From: Larix kaempferi
Lineage: Eukaryota; Streptophyta; Pinopsida; Pinales; Pinaceae
Reading direction: 5' to 3'
DNA: 64,000 nucleotides
Assembly (NCBI GenBank): GCA_027924585.1
Contig: BSBM01000865.1
Coordinates: 434,001-498,000 of the forward strand
Part shown: in pieces, positions 22,501 through 34,718 of the stretch
Layout of the letters: each line of letters begins with the position of its first letter
Position numbering within the stretch: position 1 is the stretch's first letter
Made by a program: the position numbers and the translations under genes
Notes under the pieces: generated by a model
The model's input: only the letters and a program-made list of their open reading frames with translations
Told to the model about the DNA's origin: nothing
Database searches by the model: none

Positions 22501-22854
22501 ACAGTCTGTGTAATACTTGTCACTTTTTACGAAATATCATTTGGAGCTTCCTAGCCCAAGTTATGACCTTGTTTCCAAGGTCACCTGATTTTGACTGAGA
22601 TCTGGAAGAGGCAGAAACTCTAACTTGTACTGATCATAAATTACAAAGTACAACGAATCTGAGGGTACCCTTTGGACACAAGATACCTGGAGATGTTATC
22701 TTCGACTTGTAAAGGTTTCAGATTCTGAGCCTTTGCATAAATGGATTTATAGCAAAATTTCCACGATGACTGGTTTTTGCTATATAAAACCCTAACCTTC
22801 AAATTGTCGCAAGAGAAGCAAGTGTCTTAAATGCCATACATTGCCTTCCTTCAA

Positions 22855-22870
22855 GTTAGCTCTGATACCA
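22855..22870 (-). promoter_or_regulatory. Primer-binding site of B
   Basis: The plus strand GTTAGCTCTGATACCA is the complement of TGGTATCAGAGCTAAC, directly adjoining the LTR at 22871. Confidence 0.93.
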
Positions 22871-23474
22871 TGTTGAGATTTAATATGCTAAGATAGAAAA
22901 TAGAAGCATTACATTCCATTTCACAATAATAGCACATACAGGATCACTGAAGAAACAACAAGCATAACATAAACACAAGAGACACAGATTTATCCTGGGA
23001 AACCCTCATGGGGTAGAAAACCTAGTAAAGCTTCCTGAATATAGATGACCAGCAATATACAAAGATGTAACCCTGAGCATAAGCTCCTCCTTCTCCATAG
23101 TAGAACTCTCCGCCACAAGTGCACCACTCTCAAGTGAGTGAGTGTGTGTAAAATGAGGAATACACCTCCTCTATTTATACACTACTCCGACTTGTCTTTT
23201 ACACAAAACATGTAGGCTCGTATTTAAGCAATGGGTTAAATACCCCACTACAACTGACTGGGCCGACCCCTCTAGGGTGGTCTAATAACCCTTTGACACA
23301 CATAACACATACAGGGCCGACCCCCACTAGGGAATTCTAATAACCCAAGTTACCACATTCCGATGCAGGAATAAACATCTTCGGATATACAATAAGATCT
23401 TCACGGAGGAATGAAACATCTCCGGAATAATAAAGTACAAATATAATATTATTTGAAGTTACAATATCTCAACA
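22871..23474 (-). repeat. 5' LTR of B
   Basis: TGTTGAGATTTAATATG to ATATCTCAACA on the plus strand, 604 bp. A TATA box complement lies at 23171-23179. It is followed by the GAAAC duplication, where C resumes. Confidence 0.92.
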
Positions 23475-25151
23475 GAAACCAACATGGCTATGAGAGGTAA
23501 TTCAAGATGCAGAAAGATATGGTGCTTCAGAAGGAATGCATAGAGAAATGAAGAGACCAAGGCCATACACTAGTTATGTAGCCCTGCTCTATGACATCAT
23601 TGACAAGGAACCTTCCAACTATGAAGAAGCAGCAGAAAGGAAGGAATGGAAGGATGCCATGATCGAGGAGTACCAGTTGATCATGAAGAATGATGTCTAC
23701 GATGTGGCCCTGAGACTAGAAGGGAAGTCTATGGTGACTTCCAAGTGGATGTAAAAGATCAAGCATGATGCAGATGGCGGCATAGAGAAATACAAGGCAA
23801 GATTTGTGGCACGTGGCTTCTCCCAGAAAGAAGTGATAGACTATAAGGAGAAATTTTCCTCTATAGCCAGATACACTTCTATCATAATAGTACTTGCTCT
23901 AGCTGCAGTGATGAAATGGAAGATACACAGATGGATGTCAACGCAACGTTCTTGAATGGTGTAGTGGAAGAGGAAGTGTATGTGGAGCATCCACTCGAGT
24001 TTGAGACACATGACAAGGAGACTCATGTGTGCAAAATGAAGAAAGCCTTGTATGGTTTGAAATAGGAACCTAGGACATGGTACGACAGGATAGACAACAT
24101 CCTGACTAGTTTAGTATTTACCAAGAGTAAAGAAGATTCCAACCTTTACTACAAGGTTGAGGAAGGGAACCCAATGATACTCCTACTGTACCTAGATGAC
24201 CTGTTTGTGATAGGTGAGGATGGGTTGATTGCTGACATGAATAAGAAGCTTGTTGTCGAGTTCAAGATGAAGGAATTGGGTATGATTCACTATTTTCCAG
24301 GCATGGAGGTGTGGCAGAGTGCGGATGGAATCTTCCTTGGACAAGGGAAGTATGCAGTAGAGATCCTGAAGAGGTTCGGGATGATGGACTGTAAGGCCAT
24401 GGCCACACCTATGGCATCGAACCTGAAGCTATTGAGTGATGCTTCATCAGAGTCAGTTGATGCCATGATGTTTCATCAGATGATTGGGTCCTTGATGTAC
24501 CTGACGAATACAAGACCAGATAATTCCTTTGTTGTGAACACATTGAGGCAGTTCCTGATGGATTCGAGACATGTTCACTTGATTGTTGCAAAGCATATTC
24601 TGAGGTACCTGAAGGGTATGGTTGATTATGGGCTCAAGTATGATGTGAATCAGAAGATTAACCTGGAGGGTTATGTTGATTCAGATTGGGCAGGCAGTGC
24701 CATTGATAGGAAGAGCACTTCGGGGTGCTGCTTCAGTGTGGGATCAAGTGTGATCTCTTGGTTTAGCAGGAAGTAGTCATGTGTGTCACTGAGTACAGGT
24801 GAAGCAGAGTATGTCGCAGCTTGTTTCGCTAGTTGTGAGGTAGTATGGCCGAGGAAGCTACTGTCTGATTTGTTTGACCTCCAGTTGGATGCGACTTGTA
24901 TATATTGCGACAACCAAAATTGTGTGAAGTTGTCTGAGAACCCAGTGTTCCATGACAAGTCGAAGCACATTAAGATCAGGTACCACTATATTAGGGATAT
25001 GGTGCAAAGAGGAGCAGTGAAGCTCCAATATGTTGTGACGGATGAGCAGATAGCCAATGTATTGACCAAGCCGCTGGCCAGAGTGAAGTTTCAATACTTC
25101 AGAGAGAATCTTGGTGTACTTCAGATCGAGGTTCCTTCCAAGGGGAAGTGA
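23475..25151 (+). pseudogene. Copia RT and RNase H of C
   Basis: Starts in the linker before RT, then RPRPYTSYVALLYDI, AAERKEWKDAMIEEYQ, KYKARFVARGFSQ and a frameshifted stretch near 23915. The active site LLYLDDLFVIG (about 24180) is intact. IHYFPGMEVWQ, AMATPMASNLKLL and MIGSLMYLTNTRPDNSF follow; then RNase H with YVDSDWAGSAIDRKSTSGCC, STGEAEYVAA, CDNQNCVKLSENPVFHDKSK and IANVLTKPLAR. Stops include about 23754, 24064 and 24777. The last two sit where Gln is expected (CAG to TAG). It ends at TGA 25149-25151. Confidence 0.9.
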
Positions 25152-25991
25152 TGATTCCAAAAGATGCAGATTCACATAGGCTTTTCCAACATGGTTGTAG
25201 GTTGGTCCTCCCATGGTCATTGATGTAATTGCTGGGGGTTTTTCAACATGGTTGTAGGTTTTTCCTCCCATGGTCGTTGATGTAATTGTCGGGGATTTTC
25301 TGACATGGTTGTAGGTTGGTCCTCCCATGGTCGTTGATTTAATTGCCGAGATTTTATGACATGGTGGTAGGTTGGTCCTCCCATGGTCGCTGATGTAATT
25401 GCTGAGCTTTTCCGACATGGTGGTCGGTTTGTCCTCCCATGGTCGTTGATGTAATTTCTGAGCATTTCCCGGAGGTGGTATGTTGGTACCCCCATGCCAG
25501 TTGATGTAAGTGTTGTGTTATGTGCATCTGGGCTGTGCTTTGTTGATGATGAGATGATTTGAAGATGATGAGGTGACAGTAGGGTACACAGGTTTTGCAG
25601 AGGCATATAATCAGTCCTGGGATGCTCCTTCATATTTTGCAGTGGCATATAGTCAATCCTAGGAGATCTTGCATGTTTGCAAAGGAATATAATAAGTCAT
25701 GAGATGTACCTACTTGATGGCTTGCTCACAGAGATGATGAAGACCTAAATGGAGGCTAGGCCTACATCCATCATGAAAAAGGGATGGCTCTGTAGAACTT
25801 CCTATGATGAGTAGATTGGAGACTGATGGTCGAGATAGTAGCAGCAATGACGATGATGATCCAACTTTAATGATGATCCAACTTTGATGATGATCCAGCT
25901 TTAATGATGATACAGCTTTGATGATGATCTAGTGGCGAAGACTTTTGCTGATGAACTGTGTCAAGAGAATACCTTCCTAGTTAAGAGGGAG
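25152..25991 (+). repeat. 3' tail of C with three small tandem arrays and polypurine tract
   Basis: A 57-bp unit ('catggttgtaggttggtcct' plus 'cccatggtcgttgatgtaatt') repeats five to six times at about 25187-25500. A unit of about 43 bp ('gcagaggcatataatcagtc') repeats three times at about 25590-25700. An 18-21-bp 'atgatgatccaactttgatg' unit repeats at about 25855-25935. AAGAGGGAG at 25983-25991 is the polypurine tract. No gene; minus-strand frames over the 57-bp array are repeat artefacts. Confidence 0.85.
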
Positions 25992-26524
25992 TGTTGCTGT
26001 ATTTCTAACTTCGAAAGATATTTCACTTGTATATTTTATATTGTATTCATATGTCATTCTACTTCCAACGGAGAGGTTTAATTCCTTCGACAGGGAAATC
26101 TATTATTGTATTTGAGTGGGTTATTAGAATCCCCTAGTGGGGCCAGCCCAGAGTTAAGTTGTAATGGGTTATTAGACTCTCCTAGGAGAAGTCGACTTAG
26201 TTAGGGTAAAAGGAAAGTGAAAGTAAAGTATAAATAGAGAGGAACACCTCTCTATTTATCTATTCACTCACTCACTCATTTGAATAAGTGAGAGAGAGAG
26301 AATTTTGCACAAGTGGAGGAGGAAGCTGCTAGAGACCATCTCCTTGTTTTGGGGTTTTGTACTTTTGCTCATTCTATCTCTGAGGAAGTTGCGGGGTTTT
26401 CTCCTTTATGGTTTCCCCGGTGAAATTATTTGTGTCTCTTGTATCTTGTGTTTGATTTGTTGTGCATTTTATTCTCTTAGATAAGATCCTAGATCATATT
26501 GAATTAAATTGTGAAAAACTAACA
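25992..26524 (+). repeat. 3' LTR of C (533 bp)
   Basis: TGTTGCTGTATTTC to AAAAACTAACA. It contains two 'ggttattaga' blocks and a TATA box at 26229. It supplies the first 129 bases missing from the 5' copy. The next bases belong to D gag, so C was inserted in D or at its edge. The matching duplication left of C is lost. Confidence 0.92.
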
Positions 26525-28051
26525 GTCACAACCCTGCTTGGCCTCCGGTCCCAACCAAGCTTCCTTTGGACATTCTGAAATTCGAAGGTAAGACTGGTGA
26601 AGATCCTGGAGATCATGTTACAACCTTTCATATCTGGTTCTCCTCGAAATCGTTAAATAACGACTCAATTTGATTAAGGATTTTCCAGAGAACCTTAACA
26701 AGTGTAGCAACTAAATGGTACATCGAATTTCCTGCTGCAGCATACGATAATTTTGGGATTTAGTGACAGTATTTTTTAATCACTTCCATCTTCTCATCTC
26801 GTATGATGCCATCACAGATATTCTGTCTACATTTAGACAGAACAAAGCCAATCACCTTTATGATCACATTCAGGAGTGGCGAAGATGGAAGTGACTCATC
26901 AAGGCTGAGATTCCCCAAGAGTTTCTTTTGGAGGGGTATTTAAAATCACTGCTCCCTTATGTCTCGAAAGATGTTTCAACTTTTGGGGTAACATCTGAAT
27001 AGAAATCAATTCTAAGGACCCATTAGCTCCACCTAGTCTATGCTCAATCTAGGATCCTTTACGAGATTATACCTGACACACTGAGATATAATATAGATCT
27101 TGATAAACCCAAACCTAGAACTCATTCTAATGGAATCATTGGCTCCGTCGACTCATCCACACTAGAGGATTTAACGAAAAAAGTGCATTCACTTTCAGTG
27201 AAGCAGTCTGTGGTGGAAGCAACTACAGTTGCATCCTCCCCTTCACAAACAGAATCTGTACAAAATGTGTAGACGAATCAAAAGGGTAAGAAAGGGGAGG
27301 GAAACCAACAAAGACCCAAAAACACTGAAAATGCCGAGGAGGAAAAAATAGACAAAAATAAGGTAAAGTTTCCTTGCAAACTTTGTAAGGGCGACCACCT
27401 CACTCGTGAATGCCCTCTCATTGAAGAAGCCCAGAAGCTATTGAAAGAAAAGAAATCGGCTATCCCGAAGGATCCTTTTCCCAAAGGACAAGGGCCAACT
27501 TCTGGCAGCTCTAATACTGGTGGCACTCATCGTGCCAGATCGATTGATCAGTGGTATATCAACATGGTTAACTCACATGCTCTTTTACAAATGAGAGTCA
27601 AGAATTGTAACCCGGAAATGCAGCAGAAAGATAAAGAGGTTCATGAGTCATTTGTTCCTCTCTACATCGAGAGACCAACAGAGCTTTTGCCGAAGTTACC
27701 AAAGGGTGTCTATAAACGGGCTATGCACAAACCTAATGTGTGGGATGCTCCCAACTAGTCTGTTGTGGAGGGCCTAGCCCAAATTCCATGTGCTATGTAT
27801 GCACTAGAATTTTTGCAAAGTTTCCCTTCATAGCAGAACGCACTTCTAGCAGCAATAGGTAGCATGGACTCATCAAGTATGCTTTCTAGATTTGATATGT
27901 CCAATATCAAACCCCTGTTTCCCTATCATAGCCTTCCATATTGAAGTAGTTTATGGTGCAAATACTATTGGATTAACGATGGTAGATGAAGGCGCGTCGA
28001 TGTGTGTAATGTCTATACCCTGTTGGAAAGCCTTGGGTTCTCTTGAGTTAG
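26525..28051 (+). pseudogene. Tat-like gypsy gag and start of protease (D)
   Basis: Starts inside gag: WPPVPTKLPLDILKFEGKTG, then EDPGDHVTTFHIWF and FQRTLTSVATKWYIEFPAAA. After a frame change: DHIQEWRRWK- and YLKSLLPYVSKDV-like text. A short-spaced knuckle CKLCKGDHLTRECP lies at about 27376-27420 with C-X2-C-X3-H-X4-C spacing. Then YIERPTELLPKLPKGVYKRA. The protease motif VDEGAS lies near 27985; Asp-Glu-Gly stands where retroviral proteases have Asp-Ser/Thr-Gly, a form I know from Tat-like relatives. Several stops and frameshifts. The solo LTR interrupts the frame after LGSLEL. Confidence 0.85.
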
Positions 28052-30654
28052 TGTTGACGTCCATTTTTGTCACCATTTTTTATCAATAAATCTACTCTGA
28101 ATGGCGTTGTTTCTATCATTTTTGTTATAGTAAGTTGTTTTATTTTCCATTCAGCCCATTAAACAGTACAGGTATGCACATATTTACTTACTATGCAAAT
28201 CTTGTTGATATTTCATTATATCATGATTTATTTATGTTAAAGTGACATTTTATGGGCATAATTGACATTTGCGTTCTAATTGACAAGCTGCATTTTTCAA
28301 ATGACCCATTGTTCAGACTTTGGGCTACATATTAAAACTCAAATGCATTCAGCTCATCGTTCAGCTCCTGAAATCCACGATTAGCTTACCTCAGGCCGTT
28401 AAAGAAACAAAAGGGCACGTGGGTTCTGTTAGCCACGTGGTGCTGATGGTTAAAGAGTTTTTTCTCTAGAAGATTCATTCCCAAGTTTGTTGATCTTTCC
28501 AACGCATTACCACGCCTATGTCAATACTCCAAACGTAGATTATCTTGCTCGTTGGCCTGGGATCATGCACACCTGTTCACACTCATGCACGCCAGTGTTC
28601 TGGAAGAAGCCCATCCTCCCACGACCAGTTCACCAACACACTACTCGTTTCACGTCCAAGGTAGATCGACGCTACAACAACTACTTGAAGGAACCGACCC
28701 CGTGGAAGTAGGAAGGCAATCTCTATGTTGGCATGCATCACTTAAAGCATCCAGTTACAGTCATTAAACATTTATGTTATTGGAGAGGTCGACTCTGTCG
28801 ACGCTCTCATCCATTGTAATCATGTATAAATAGACGTCTTTGTGACTGAGACGAACTAAGTCTTGTCACGCTTTGTTTTGTGTTGTTAAGTCTCATTTTT
28901 ATTGACATGACTGAGACGAAGTCAGTCTTATTGATCTTTCCTCGACTACAAATGGACACGGGAAAGCTGTAATACTCTGCCAATTCAATATAGACATCTA
29001 TCTTCTGTTTTTTTTTATGAAGATCTGGCAGCATGTATGGTGATTGATTACTAAAGACTCAGCCTCTGCTTGCTGAGACAGGCCCCTCAACGATCAGCAG
29101 TCTCCAGTTTGTTTGTATAACTCGTGTTGTGTTGTTTATTTCATCTCTATATCTATTTTTATAACATGATGTTTATATCCTGTAATATGACTGATATTAT
29201 GTTGCTTACATAGATGAAATATTTGTTTTGTGTTGTGCATGTTATCACTGTTCGTATTCCATTATTTATATAAATGACATTCATATGTTATGTCATGTAC
29301 TTCTGTTACTCTTTATGTTGTTCATATAAATAAAACTTATGTTTTATGTTGTGTGTATTTTATTGTTATGCTTGCAGAATTTAGTATAACCGGTCAAGCA
29401 TAGCTTTCTTGATTACTTTCAGTCTTCTCTACAACTAGATAAGTTAATTAGTTCATGTTTTAAATTCAATTTATAGTTAGAATTAGTCCTGCTAATGTTT
29501 TCCTTGTGAAATTTATTTTGCTGCTAACATAATCTCTTCTTTAGGATTAGGAAATGGTCGACCAACAGTTTGCTAGTTTGTAATTTGTTTTCAATCCTTC
29601 TACCATCATTATAATTAGATATTGCTTCCAAAATCCTCCATAGTTAGCATTCCTTTCTCTTCCTTCTTCCCCTCTGTTAGTTCTTCTTCCTACCTGCTGT
29701 AGGTTAACTCTTTCTTCTTCCATCTCAAACTTCTTCCTATATCTCATAGAAATCATTCCTCTACTTAGATAATGATTGGGATAGATAGCTTCTTGTTAGT
29801 TTAGCTTCTAAATAATCTCTCCATTACTTCCCTTGCAATGTAGGACCATTTGCATAAAGCCAACTAGTAATTAAATCATCCAAAACTCTTCTTTTCCCTA
29901 ATTTAACTCATTTTCCTCTATTCGGACTGTCATTCGGACCACTATTCAGACCGGCATTTGGATTGTCATTCGGACCTGTGTGTTTTCTGCATTGTTTTAG
30001 GCCTCCTTCAAAATCCAATTTCTTCTGCCTTCCACTCATCATACTTCCTGTTCCTCCTTAATAGTTTTAGATGTAATTCAATTTTGCTTCTTGTTATTTA
30101 AAGTTTCTAATTAAGTTCTCTCATTCTTTCCTTTGTCTTTACTTCCTCCTTATCTTCTTCTTATCCTTCTTCCAAAGTTTAGATCTATAGTTCTATTTTT
30201 CTAATTAGTTATTGTTTTGAACTTATTAATCTTGTTTCTAGATAGTTTGTTTTTTTAGTAATAGTTTAATAATTCCATTTTTCAAGTTGTTTTAGCCTGA
30301 TAGTTTCTATTGAATAAAGATGTTCATTTTTTAAGACTTGGATTAATATTAAATATCTTTATCAAGTTTTCTACTTGTTTCCATAATCAATTACAATTCA
30401 GTTAAACATTTTTATTAAATTTCCTACTCACCTCATTTGTTAGTCAGTTTCATGTTTTCATAAATAGAATAAATTCTTGCATTTGAATTATGAAAGTCAT
30501 GCAAGTAGTTTAAAATCATATAGTTGCATCTTTAGTCAGTTTAGGATAGCTCAAGCCTTCAATCATGCACATATAGTGATTGCATCTCATAATCTCCCTC
30601 CTTGGGTTGACAATTTAAATATTGGAATTATTTAACACATAATAAACACTAACA
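28052..30654 (+). mobile_element. Solo LTR, 2603 bp, TSD GTTAG
   Basis: Starts TGTTGACGTC and ends ACACTAACA, flanked by GTTAG at 28047-28051 and 30655-30659. Removing it restores the D frame LGSLEL-APS. There is no internal primer-binding site, polypurine tract or second LTR, so this is a single LTR left by recombination. It carries two CACGTG motifs (28414-28440), a TATA box TATAAATAG at 28825-28833 and a long T-rich 3' half. Sense strand is taken from the TATA box; the family is unknown, and gypsy is likely from the length. Confidence 0.85.
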
Positions 30655-31887
30655 GTTAGCCCCGTCGATTACACTACTTCTCGCGTTTGACTGAAAATCT
30701 TGTCATCCGCGTGAATTCTTACCAACATTCGATATTCAACTTGCCGATAAAGTAGTGTCAGTGGAGGTTGAATTTGTAGATTCTTTTCTTGACTACAATC
30801 TATTGTTGGGAAGAAGTTGGATGTACGCAATGCAAGCCATCCCCTCGTCCATTTTCTGAGTATTGATGTTCCCTCATGAAGGTAATATCGTTACAGTTGA
30901 TCAACTATCCTTCATTCAGAAGAAGAAAAAAACATAACTTCATCGGATTCAAATATCCCTTTGATTGATCAAGCTCGACCACCCAATGAGAGCTTAGGAG
31001 TAGGTATGTATTCATCGTTGATGGGCACATTTGACCTACCTGCTCCTGTACATTTAATTGGTTCCATGAGTACTAACGATACTTCATCTCGGGAAGTTTT
31101 TATGATTAGTCAAATGAATGATCCATGGATCCTTCCAACTCAATAAGAACCAAACGATCCCTTTTCCATTGTAGAAGTGGTGTACCAAGCATCAAAAAAT
31201 GCTGCAATGGATTATATCTCGACTCCGTCAGTCTCAGTTGAGTCATATTTTGACTATGCACCTGCATGGTCAGTTTGCTCTACCCATTCTTTTGACTGTT
31301 TAGAATTGTTCTACCTTTCGATGAAGCTATCCTGGAAGCTATGGTAGGCCTGGATCATCCATGGGAACACATGCATCACAAGTCCTATTTCCTTCCAAAT
31401 CTGGACAAGATTGAGAATGGTAAATTTTCATTGAGACCTGGTGAGAATATCGATTTGTCCATCACTCCTTCTACTAAAAAGACGATTTATGCTGAAGGTT
31501 ATATGGAAAACATCTCGAAGACCATACCGATCGATATTTCCACCAAACCCAATGTTATGGAAAACATCTTTATTGGAGCAAACTGTTCTCCATAGGAGAT
31601 CACTTTGTACACCAATTTATTTAAGGAATTCCACGACATTTTTTCCTGGTGTTATGAAGAGATGCGAGGCATCGACCCCTCCATTGTGGAGCACATTATC
31701 ACGACTTATCATAATGCGAAACTTGTACGACAGAAAATTCATCAAGCCAATCCTAGGAAATATGTGGCCATCAAGGATGAAGTCGAAAATCTCTTCAAGG
31801 CCGGTTTCATCTATCCGATCGACATGACGGAATGGGTCTCTAACCCAGTCCCTGTTGATAAAAATCAAGGGACCATACATGTATGTA
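30655..31887 (+). pseudogene. Tat-like gypsy protease end and RT start (D)
   Basis: Continues the protease: FDIQLADKVVSVEVEFVDSF, DYNLLLGRSWMYAMQAI and EGNIVTVDQLSF. A decayed linker follows to about 31600. RT start: LFKEFHDIFSWCYEEMRGID, AGFIYPIDMTEWVSNPVPVD and KNQGTIHVCM, after which E sequence begins. Stops and frameshifts are frequent between 30860 and 31590. The RT palm, RNase H and integrase are not found to the right. Confidence 0.85.
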
Positions 31888-33532
31888 TGTCATGTCCAAT
31901 TCTATCAATCCAATGCTAGGAAGGAAACATGACCAACATAACGGGCTTATTGGCAATCTCATCCCCATACATTACTAAGAAATTCATGGATAAATAAAAA
32001 CTTATGTGTGCAAATACATACTCAATATGAACACAGTGCAATTAAATCATATCTGGACACACACAAACAGAAATGCATCAGGATATATATCACAGGAATA
32101 TGATGAATCAACATACAGATAATTCAATCTCGTTCTCATGCTATGCACAGACTTCGTGTCAATTTCATTAAGATAATCATTTTAGTTCATTAACATGGAT
32201 GATTAACATTCAGAACAAAACACATAATGATCATAATTTAAACCAGAGAGTCTACTTATCTTTGGGATGAAGCTGTCCAAACAACTGGCTATGTGAGAGA
32301 AACGTTCCACCTAACCATATATCTTTGTCCAGCCTATATTCTTTCAGCTGAGATATCACCCCCGAGCTGGGTTGTGTATCCACTAAGGAGAAACTAAACA
32401 GGTTCACTCACAACCATGGTTTTGCACAAACTATCATGCTAAGCCAACACATAGTTTTGTTTATCAAGCATGCAGAGACAAATGGGAAGGATGCTAAGCT
32501 AGTGATCTCAACCAAAAAGCTACAGGCATCTCAAATGAACTCAAAAGTCATGGCACCCACAATACCTACCACACCCAACACAAGGAAGTTCCCCTTCTCT
32601 GCTGCACAGTCCCCCAAGCATCTCTTCCCTCCAATTCTCTTCAGGTTGGGAAAAGAAAGGTCCAGCTGCTAATTCCTTGATATTCTAGCCTTCACTGGGT
32701 TTATCAAACAAACCCAACATCTGCTCAGTCATTCACACTTGGATTTGTCACAATTCTGTCATCAATTATCTCAATCCCGTCATTGGATTTATGGTCTATA
32801 AAAACTGGGTTTTTCTATGGATTCAGGGGTATCTAATGCTCTCAAATTCACCCCAAGGTTCATGGCTATGGATCCCCCATTGGATTTTACTGTCAATACC
32901 AATTTATGGGTGTTTATGGCTCTTCAAAACGTGGGTTCTTGCAAAGTTTCGATTTTTGGTTTTTCTCACTGCTAGGAATTCGTAATGGATGAAAACTAGT
33001 GCTGGGATCTTCCACAATGGAATGGGGATGAGGAAGAACCCATTACCATGAGTTAGAGTGACTTGTGGTACAAGAAAAATAGAGCCCATACCTACCATAC
33101 GAATTTATGGGTTGCCCATGCTCCATTGAAGCCATGGACTAAATTCTTCAACAACTTCCTTACAACAGAAATAAATATCAACAAGGAAAGTCAAATGGGT
33201 TCTCACAATGACATTTGACAACATAAGGTTCATCCCCACAATCCCCTCACCACTCCCTAGTGGAATACACATGGCCCCTTCTCTTTCATTGCTTCAATAG
33301 CCAGTTTTTGTATTTTATTGAAATATTAATATTTACATCAAATTACAATATTCCATGGATTAATAGCACATGGGTAGCAAAATATCAAATTCTTGTCCAT
33401 TTTAAATAAAATCTGAACATACACTAGCGGGGCCTTGGCCTTGAGCTCCACGCTAGGAAAACATACATCACATGTATACAATATTTACGTTAAAAGCCAA
33501 TATTTCATAAGGGTCAAAATTTGGGTATCACA
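31888..33532 (-). repeat. 3' LTR of E
   Basis: The minus strand starts TGTGATACCCAAATTTTGAC and ends GGACATGACA. It aligns along its length with 55456-57098, with scattered differences. The polypurine tract (complement of 33533-33547, GGGGGAGGGGAA) immediately precedes it. Confidence 0.88.
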
Positions 33533-34713
33533 TTCCCCTCCCCCTTAGAACAACACCGTCCTCGGTGTTCTCAAAACTGAACAAAAATGTGAATGCCTCT
33601 CTCATAGCATCCTCCAGCTCCCATGTAGCCTCATGAGGACAAAGGTTCTCCCATTCGACCTTTACCTGTCCGATGGCTCTGTTTCGGAGCAAAGTGACCT
33701 TCTTGTCGAGGATGAGCATAGTCTCTACTTGGAACTCTCCCTTGGGTTCCACCTGTATCACATTTCAATCAATCATATGATTAGGATCATGTACATACTT
33801 ATTAAGCAAAGATACATGGAAACATTATGAGCTCTTATGTTAGCAGGAAATGCAACCCTATATGAAACTGGCCCTATCATATCTAGGACTTCAAATGGCC
33901 CACAATATCTTGGTGACAACTTGACACAACTCCCCAACTTGAGAGAACTCTTCCTTGGTTTCACTCTCAAATAAACATGATCCCCAATCTGAAATTCCTT
34001 ATGCACTCTTTTCAAATCTGCATAACTCTTTTGCATGTCCTGACCTGCCTTTAAATTCTGCCTGATCTTAGCAACTTCCTATTCCATTTCCTTGATCATC
34101 TCTGGTCCAAGTACTACCCTATTCACCAGGATGTCCCAATTCACTGGAGTCCTACATCCCTTGCCATATAATGCCTCAATTGGACTCATCCCTAAGGATG
34201 CATGATGTCCATTATTGTATGCAAATTCTACCAAGTGTAGGTAATCTTCCCACTTAAATGGTTTATCCATCACATACATTCTCAGCACGTCTTCAAGAAC
34301 CTGATTCACCCTCTCAGTTTGGCCATCTGTTTGAGGATGATATGATGTACTGAAACTCAATATAGTCCCCAATTTCTGAAATAATCTTTTTCAAAAATTG
34401 GAAGTGAACTTAGTATCACGATCAGAAACTATTTCCTTGGGCAATCCATGCAATCTGAATATCTCTCTCGTGAAGATATTTGCAATGTCATTAGCCTTGT
34501 GCGTGGACTTGACTAGAATGAAGTGAGCTACCTTTGATAGATTGTCCACCACAACCATGATTGAGTCATGCTTATTCACTGTCATGGGTAGACCTATTAG
34601 AAAATCCATAGAGATCATTTCCCACTTCCACTCTGGAATGGGCAAGGGTTGCAACAATCCTGCTGGATGTTGGTGCTCTGCCTTGACTTGTTGGCACTTT
34701 TGATACCTAACAA
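33533..34713 (-). pseudogene. Integrase core and chromodomain of E
   Basis: Read leftward after removing I: the frame resumes from VEYI at 34713 as VRYQKCQQVKAEH. The core follows: WEMISMDFLIGLP (first Asp), EIVSDRDTKFTSNF (second Asp), YHPQTDGQTERVNQVLED (Glu). Then AYNNGHHASLGMSPIEALYG, the C-terminal GDHVYLRVKPRK- and LSPRYCGPFEVLDMIGPVSY. The last 230 bp encode a chromodomain tail, ILDKKVTLLRNRAIGQVKV and ATWELEDAMREAF, a form known to guide integration towards heterochromatin. Catalytic residues are visible, but frameshifts near 34375 and 33770 and a broken N-terminal half make it inactive. Confidence 0.88.
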
Positions 34714-34718
34714 TGTAC

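Larger units (their letters stand above)
16829..23474 (-). mobile_element. Element B: non-coding copia derivative, same family as A
   Basis: Complete insertion flanked by GAAAC (16824-16828 and 23475-23479). The LTRs are 604 bp each and related to those of A. The primer-binding site (complement of 22855-22870) stands next to the right LTR, so B runs leftward. By eye the LTRs differ at about 18 positions. Its interior matches A in the leader, duplicated block, gag shard and 1.5-kb insert. It has no RT: near 20035 the A-like sequence stops and four tandem arrays begin. It encodes nothing recognisable and must have been moved in trans. Confidence 0.93.
6246..26524 (+). mobile_element. Element C: copia retrotransposon split by A and B
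   Basis: The order is: 5' LTR fragment (6246-6643), primer-binding site, leader, gag-protease (7248-8691), [A], integrase (15896-16828), [B], RT-RNase H (23475-25151), tandem-repeat tail, polypurine tract and 3' LTR (25992-26524). Removing A and B rejoins the reading frame at both sites. The gag-protease-integrase-RT order and an 'LLYLDDLF' RT motif are those of Ty1/copia. The first 129 bp of the 5' LTR are missing at the J junction. C stands immediately left of D gag. Confidence 0.9.

Noticed and set aside
21855-22523. Minus-strand frames of 151 and 63 codons
   Set aside because: They fall in the duplicated leader block of B; the A copy of the same block is not open in the same way.
24858-25648. 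Minus-strand frames with repeated TTMGGPTYNHV
   Set aside because: Antisense of C RNase H and of the 57-bp array; repeat artefact.
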